Assembly: GCF_030528505.1 (NCBI RefSeq)
Contig: NZ_JAUMYS010000029.1
Coordinates: forward strand, 1-37,783
Length of the DNA stretch: 37,783 nucleotides
Origin: Tannerella sp.
GTDB taxonomy: Bacteria; Bacteroidota; Bacteroidia; Bacteroidales; Tannerellaceae
Direction of reading: 5' to 3'
The position numbers were made by a program, and so were the translations under genes. Positions 34,851 to 37,783 of this stretch are shown in pieces; position 1 is the stretch's first letter; every line of letters starts with the position of its first letter. The notes below the pieces were generated by a model, which did no database searches, was not told the origin of the DNA, and worked only from the letters and a program-made list of their open reading frames with translations.

Positions 34851-35604
34851 GGTATTGGGGGGCTATCGGTATTCTTTCAATTTTGCAAAATCCCAGAAAA
34901 CGTTTCATCAACCTCTTTTTTACATAATAATCGATTTTCGCCTTCTCTACGGGGAAATAACACATACCCAAATCTGACGTTAGTGGCAATACCTCGTCCT
35001 CGACACAATAACAATATAAAGCATTTATACTTGCATCCCATTTGTCGTAATAATGGTATGCAGCCTCATAATAGATAGTCATAATTTCTGTATAAAAATC
35101 ACAAATTCTATATGAAACACGACATTCACGGGCTAACCTGTATAGATCATTGTTCACCTCTTCCTTCCGTTCATTGGAGGTCATATACCGGTAGCGGATA
35201 ACCGTATCGATCTGAAAACTGTATAAAGGCAGTACATCGCCTCCCGGCAGCTCAATATTTTCCGGATGGCGCTCCTCAATATTCATTCCAAATACGCCCG
35301 AACGAGAAGAAGGAGCATAATGAGTATAAAGTTTGCCTCCCCAAGAATCCCCGCATATTTTGATTAAAGGTATATATTCACGTCTTTCAAAAGTACATCC
35401 ATAATCATATAACAGTGTATCATTTTGCTGATAACGATAGATATATTGAAGAATTTCATCATCTCTGTATTTGGTTGTATCCTCTGGCGAAATTCCACAA
35501 TAAGGAGCGTATAATTCAAACAAATGTATCTTGGGACGAAACAAACTACACGAAGCGACGAGAAACACTGATCCAGCGTATAGAATAATTTTAATATAAG
35601 ACAT
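34699..35604 (-). CDS. Immunity-type lipoprotein E (next to the effector)
   Basis: A 301-residue paralogue with a different signal peptide (MSYIKIILYAGSVFLVASC, Cys19) but the same SLFRPK after it. The body is the most diverged of the five (LYAPYCGISPEDTTKYRDDE, YDYGCTFERREYIPL, FCKIERIPIAPQYLQEVD), yet it keeps the common framework and the constant C-terminus. The ATG at 35604 follows the metalloprotease stop by 13 bases, so this is probably the original cognate partner. The frame to 35673 is rejected because it overlaps the effector gene and lies before the signal peptide. Confidence 0.7.
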   Translation of the reverse strand: MSYIKIILYAGSVFLVASCSLFRPKIHLFELYAPYCGISPEDTTKYRDDEILQYIYRYQQNDTLLYDYGCTFERREYIPLIKICGDSWGGKLYTHYAPSSRSGVFGMNIEERHPENIELPGGDVLPLYSFQIDTVIRYRYMTSNERKEEVNNDLYRLARECRVSYRICDFYTEIMTIYYEAAYHYYDKWDASINALYCYCVEDEVLPLTSDLGMCYFPVEKAKIDYYVKKRLMKRFLGFCKIERIPIAPQYLQEVDTALLALPTKHFIREFLRTERLDCLDGKTFPLPEKQPHAPPETVIP

Positions 35605-35617
35605 TTTTATTTTTTTA

Positions 35618-36730
35618 TTATTTCTTTTTACGATATGTAACACCATTGCAGCGGAAAGAAGTACCATAAGCATTTGCGAATCGTTGCAATTCTTCGCATA
35701 TTTCTCTCTTCGTTTCCATCGGTGTAAGCGGATCTTTTAGTTTACGTTCGCATTCGGCGATATAATCGGCATTCATAATCCGATAATTAACAGGATATCC
35801 CGTTTTGTTGATTGATACGGTTGCCGTATCCCTAATGGCATGTTGTTCGATATCTTTCCTTTCGGGGAGGAATTCGTATACCCTGTTGTCGTATCCCTGT
35901 CCGCCGAAAAGTTGCCCGCGGGCAAAAGCCTCCAACTCGTCTTCCTTATCATACATTCCGAAGGTATATCCATTTATTTTTCCCGTATTTTTATCCCTAG
36001 ATATGCGGGAAGGAGAGCTAAATTTTCCCGTTTCGAACTGATAGGCATGTTTCAGTTCGTGAGCAAACGAAACGATCTTTTTACTTACCAAACGGATCAC
36101 GAAGACGCCTGTTTTGTCCTCAAATTTTGCTTCTCCGTAATATTTCACATCCGGATTATCGCTTGTAATCGGCCCTGTTTCTACATGATACGTCTGATTA
36201 GATGTTGCCAGCACGCCAATCTCGTATTCCACCTGCTCGTATTCCTTGATTTTGTCGGAGAGTTTTTGGATTTGGGCATCGATATCATTGATTTTTTTCA
36301 GGTTCACGGGTTTGTTTTTTTCGGCAGCCTTCCGTTTTATTTCTTCTTTATCCTTTATCTTGTCTTTCATCGCCTTTTTCTGCTCATCCTTCCGCTCCTG
36401 ACATTTTTTGAGCAGCAGACCGGCCATCTCTTTCGCTGTAGGTGTAAAAGCGGGTTGGGCGATCTTCTTCAACGCTTCCATTAAATTTTCGTGTACATAG
36501 GCGGGAGCCGAGGAGCTGACGATCGGCGTAATAGTCGGCAGTCGCACGGTATTGAAAAACGTCGTATCGCGAAGGATCGCATACGCTTTTTCGTTGGGAT
36601 AGCGCGGATGGGAAGACCTGACCTGAACGGTATCGCTCCCGGCTATGCCCAACCCGTCTACATAGTCGCCTTCGCAAGGGCAACCGTTTGTCACTAAATA
36701 ACAATAATCTTCTTTCGATATAATTCTCAT
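35618..36730 (-). CDS. Putative T6SS effector: zinc metalloprotease-like (HExxH)
   Basis: A 370-residue protein. The zinc signature HELKH is at 224-228 (SFAHELKHAYQFETG). ELEAFARGQ at 265-273 supplies a glutamate in the position where gluzincin-type proteases carry the third ligand (E-x-x-A). A lysine/glutamate-rich coiled coil lies at about 105-168. The N-terminal part has CPCEGDYVDGLG and no signal peptide, as expected for T6SS cargo. It resembles the M91/effector-type metallopeptidase pattern, but the family is not certain. It lies 21 bases after the TssD-type gene and just before the lipoprotein array. With lipoprotein immunity on the envelope side, action in the prey periplasm is likely. 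Confidence 0.65.
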   Translation of the reverse strand: MRIISKEDYCYLVTNGCPCEGDYVDGLGIAGSDTVQVRSSHPRYPNEKAYAILRDTTFFNTVRLPTITPIVSSSAPAYVHENLMEALKKIAQPAFTPTAKEMAGLLLKKCQERKDEQKKAMKDKIKDKEEIKRKAAEKNKPVNLKKINDIDAQIQKLSDKIKEYEQVEYEIGVLATSNQTYHVETGPITSDNPDVKYYGEAKFEDKTGVFVIRLVSKKIVSFAHELKHAYQFETGKFSSPSRISRDKNTGKINGYTFGMYDKEDELEAFARGQLFGGQGYDNRVYEFLPERKDIEQHAIRDTATVSINKTGYPVNYRIMNADYIAECERKLKDPLTPMETKREICEELQRFANAYGTSFRCNGVTYRKKK

Positions 36731-36751
36731 GACACAGTTCTTTACATTTTT

Positions 36752-37150
36752 TTATTTACTCCAGAAATTGTTGTGTTCTACGCCATTGATAATGACTCTC
36801 TCGGGCGAGAGGGTCAAAGTGGTCATCGTTCCCGTCTTCGAGCCGGTCTCTCGGTCTAAGCCGATGCAGTAAGCGTTGAAAAACTCGACCCGCATGGCCG
36901 CCTGAGCGATCTCTGTATGGAAGATCACCGTTCCGTTTTTCAACAGCGTCGAATCTTTCGCCCAGGCATGCAGATTTCTATCCACCACCTGCGATAAGCC
37001 GATCACCATCCGTCCGCCTCTCTCTTCATGCTGCGGTTGTCCTCGGTGATCGACCCACTGAGCAAACGAGATGTTGAACTTCTCTATTTCATACTTTTTC
37101 CCATCGACCATCAGATGAGACACTACATGTGCTAAAGCCAAGGTAAACAT
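36752..37150 (-). CDS. T6SS tube protein TssD (Hcp-like), C-terminal-domain type
   Basis: A 132-residue stand-alone TssD. It has the Bacteroidetes pattern HLMVDGKKYEIEKFNISFAQ, DHRGQPQHEERGGRMVIGL, AWAKD, NGTVIFHTEIAQAAMRVEFF, NAYCIGLDRETGSKTGTMTT and LTLSPERVIINGVEHNNFWS. It aligns with the second half of the fused protein at 26774-27694. An AGGAG sequence nine bases before the ATG is unusual for Bacteroidetes, where Shine-Dalgarno sites are rare. It would carry or help export the metalloprotease encoded next. Confidence 0.82.
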   Translation of the reverse strand: MFTLALAHVVSHLMVDGKKYEIEKFNISFAQWVDHRGQPQHEERGGRMVIGLSQVVDRNLHAWAKDSTLLKNGTVIFHTEIAQAAMRVEFFNAYCIGLDRETGSKTGTMTTLTLSPERVIINGVEHNNFWSK

Positions 37151-37164
37151 ACTTCTATCTCCTC

Positions 37165-37725
37165 TTAATCATAAATCCATTCATTCGTTATTCGGACATC
37201 TCCCCCTACGATTAACTCTTCTGCCTGAAGAGCCAGCTTCGTAGACACATACGATTTTCCGGAATGAACATAATCGATTTCAAACTTCGTACATGCCGCG
37301 TTTTTGAAAATGATTTTTTCCACCGGAATATTCTCCTCATTCAATACCACAATCACCCCATCGACGTATTTGCGTGATTGCAATCCCCATTCCAACAGTT
37401 CGATGGTTGGAAATTGTGACAAGTTCACTTCTATCGCGCTGAAAAAAACTCTTGTCGTAACTTTTCCATTTTGACCGGTTCCCTGTTGAATCGAAAACCT
37501 GCAGGTCAAAATATCATATCCGTCCTTCAATAGACGGGACAGGTCGGTCGCAGCGTCCGGCGAACCGAATTTCAAAATACTTCTATGACTATACATACTT
37601 GTTATATTATTCTTTACCAACTCCAAACGGATGCCCGATGCCATCCGGAACGCAATACATGGCGTATTCGTTATGGATACGCCACATATCGCGCGTTCGT
37701 GATTGATACGCAATAAATTGTGCAT
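37165..37725 (-). CDS. TssD-related protein, N-terminal-domain type
   Basis: A 186-residue protein aligning with the first half of the fused protein in module 1: IELLEWGLQSRKYVDGVIVV, EKIIFKNAACTKFEIDYV, GKSYVSTKLALQAEELIVGG and TNEWIYD. It probably has the TssD beta-barrel fold and may form a cap or adaptor ring with the 132-residue TssD whose gene begins 14 bases later. It is the first gene of module 2 in the window. The start MHNLLRINHE is the only Met before the conserved part, and the start region is echoed at 34684-34702 and 30911-30929. No -7 box is visible in the remaining upstream bases. Confidence 0.68.
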   Translation of the reverse strand: MHNLLRINHERAICGVSITNTPCIAFRMASGIRLELVKNNITSMYSHRSILKFGSPDAATDLSRLLKDGYDILTCRFSIQQGTGQNGKVTTRVFFSAIEVNLSQFPTIELLEWGLQSRKYVDGVIVVLNEENIPVEKIIFKNAACTKFEIDYVHSGKSYVSTKLALQAEELIVGGDVRITNEWIYD

Positions 37726-37729
37726 CTAC
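37711..37729 (-). repeat. TssD-start-like motif, gene copy
   Basis: CAATAAATTGTGCATCTAC spans the ATG (37725-37723) of the TssD-N gene. Two degenerate copies lie after lipoproteins E and A. Confidence 0.6.
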
Positions 37730-37740
37730 AACCATTCGAC

Positions 37741-37783
37741 AGCCTAATACCGGTTCGCCCGGTAGCCTAATACCGATTCGTCC
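37741..37783. repeat. Start of a second 23-bp palindromic repeat array (cut by window edge)
   Basis: AGCCTAATACCGGTTCG recurs with one change at 37764, giving a 23-base period. Each unit contains an inverted repeat (TACCGG, five bases, CCGGTA). A shorter, degenerate unit may precede it (37731-37740). The window ends inside the second unit. Confidence 0.7.

Noticed and set aside
36752-37725. Frameshifted double-TssD gene
   Set aside because: Both parts have complete domains, a 14-base spacer, a clean stop and start, and an AGGAG before the second. They look like genuine separate genes.

Overview
The window looks like a Bacteroidales chromosome segment, possibly Tannerellaceae-like, though the genus cannot be fixed from sequence alone. 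Three things support this. Many genes have the Bacteroidetes -7 box TAnnTTTG upstream. There is a complete SusB/C/D/E/F-type glycan-uptake cluster. At the right end are type VI secretion (T6SS) tube proteins of the Bacteroidetes TssD class.

Left end (1-6.2 kb): an AT-rich accessory block. It holds a Schlafen/AlbA_2-type ATP-binding regulator, a two-gene operon of small helix-turn-helix proteins, and a 1222-residue SF1 helicase fused to a C-terminal phospholipase-D nuclease. The helicase has the layout of a Mokosh type II anti-phage protein.

Core block (6.3-16.8 kb): housekeeping genes, namely a diacylglycerol/undecaprenol kinase, the t6A dehydratase TcdA, an MscS channel, Dps and OxyR (divergent, sharing one promoter region), rubredoxin, a C_GCxxG_C_C protein, a GT39 glycosyltransferase, an LptF/G permease translationally close to Tgt, and a SAM methyltransferase. 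A 110-bp array of five palindromic 23-bp units lies between the kinase and tcdA.

Glycan block (17.0-26.4 kb): a GH97 alpha-glucosidase with the inverting SusB catalytic residues, followed by susC, susD, susE and susF homologues in one direction and closed by a strong terminator. SusA, SusG and SusR equivalents are not in the window.

Right block (26.7-37.7 kb), the most unusual part: two convergent effector-immunity modules, each led by TssD (Hcp)-type proteins. Module 1 (+ strand) is a fused double-TssD protein, an unrecognised 251-residue putative membrane-active effector, and five small membrane proteins in A-B-A-B-A order. A 561-bp stretch is perfectly duplicated, and remnants of the effector's 3' end precede the third and fifth genes. 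Module 2 (- strand) is the same two TssD domains as separate genes, a putative zinc metalloprotease (HELKH), and five tandem paralogous lipoproteins of about 300 residues. The lipoproteins have near-identical ends and variable middles; copies A and D share 578 identical bases. Both arrays look like immunity genes amplified and shuffled by recombination. No core T6SS apparatus gene lies in the window, so secretion is inferred from the TssD proteins only.
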